Assembly: GCF_900474185.1 (NCBI RefSeq)
Contig: NZ_UCNW01000009.1
Location: forward strand, 310,001-374,000
Origin: Synechococcus sp. UW69
Lineage (GTDB): Bacteria; Cyanobacteriota; Cyanobacteriia; PCC-6307; Cyanobiaceae
DNA: 64,000 bases
Direction: 5' to 3'
Position 1 is the first letter of the stretch. Each line of letters begins with the position of its first letter. Position numbers and translations under genes: made by a program. Positions 63,876-64,000 of the stretch are shown piece after piece. The notes beneath the pieces are model-generated. The model ran no database searches. It saw only the letters and a list, made by a program, of their open reading frames with translations, and was not told the DNA's origin.

Positions 63876-64000
63876 TGTTTTGGGAACCTGCTTGAAAAAT
63901 TAAGAGTTTTGCTTTCTGGTGGCGAACGTCTGCCTTTTCGCAATTCCTCTTGGGGATTTGTAGCCGTTGTGCGTTGGCCTGTTGCAGAATGCTTTTTGAT
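63876..64000 (-). other. Unresolved upstream end of the pse cluster
   Basis: The last 125 bases lie upstream of the deacetylase on its strand. Minus-strand frames read through the edge of the window without a stop: one would end just inside the deacetylase gene (stop near 63862, 14 nt overlap), another at 63900-63902. Both are possible C-terminal ends of a preceding gene, for example another nonulosonic acid enzyme, but there is no motif to choose. The region is A-rich. Nothing else is seen. Confidence 0.3.

Overview
The window looks like the chromosome of a marine picocyanobacterium, most likely Synechococcus sub-cluster 5.1. The basis is gene content: psbZ, psb34, ycf23, a ycf37-like TPR gene, the sulfolipid pair sqdB/sqdX, gap2, a four-ACT aspartokinase, anaerobic-type cobalamin genes, and many short genes with almost no spacing. 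Most of the window is G+C rich and dense, with frequent 1-4 nt start/stop overlaps. I saw no transposase, integrase, prophage or CRISPR array. One tRNA gene (Gly, anticodon CCC) is present.

Layout. 1-9.1 kb: the 3' end of msrB, a HI0933-type flavoprotein, then pilB-pilT-pilC (type IV pilus motor and platform) on the minus strand, divergent from grpE-dnaJ-tusA-like-rsgA. 8.8-17 kb: ebfC, murC-murB, gap2 with a clear terminator, thiL and a secreted cyclophilin, efp-accB, pdxA. 16.9-22.8 kb: small membrane or secreted proteins, an SDR, an HNH protein, an SNF2 helicase, a lipoprotein, an AbrB-type membrane protein and tRNA-Gly. 22.8-35.4 kb: a photorespiratory-type aminotransferase, cbiD, guaA with an overlapping sulfotransferase-like gene, a class B PBP, sqdB-sqdX, psb34, thiG, and rpmI-rplT-TPR. 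35.4-39.6 kb: SpoIID-like lipoprotein, GT2 glycosyltransferase and a BNR/sialidase-like protein, all on the plus strand. 39.6-45.7 kb: tig-clpP-clpX-LRAT-like-dnaX on the minus strand. 45.8-56.7 kb: asd-dapA-rnj, lysC, holA, cbiC, tilS, ycf23, psbZ, ribH. 56.7-59.4 kb: mutS.

From 59.5 kb to the right edge the sequence becomes visibly more A/T rich and carries part of a nonulosonic (pseudaminic-type) acid pathway, read toward mutS: a PIG-L deacetylase, a PseG-GNAT fusion, a short ORF interrupted by one in-frame TGA, a formyltransferase-like gene and pseI. Consecutive genes here overlap by 4-17 nt, so this is one operon that continues past the window. It looks like the edge of a surface-glycan island. 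A deacetylase together with a formyltransferase suggests an N-formylated sugar.

Genes that work together: PilB/T/C in one pilus; GrpE-DnaJ, trigger factor and ClpXP in protein quality control; MurB/MurC, the PBP, Asd/DapA/LysC and SpoIID around peptidoglycan and its lysine/DAP precursor; CbiD and CbiC in corrin synthesis; SqdB/SqdX, Psb34, PsbZ and the TPR protein in thylakoid lipid and photosystem assembly; DnaX and HolA in the clamp loader.
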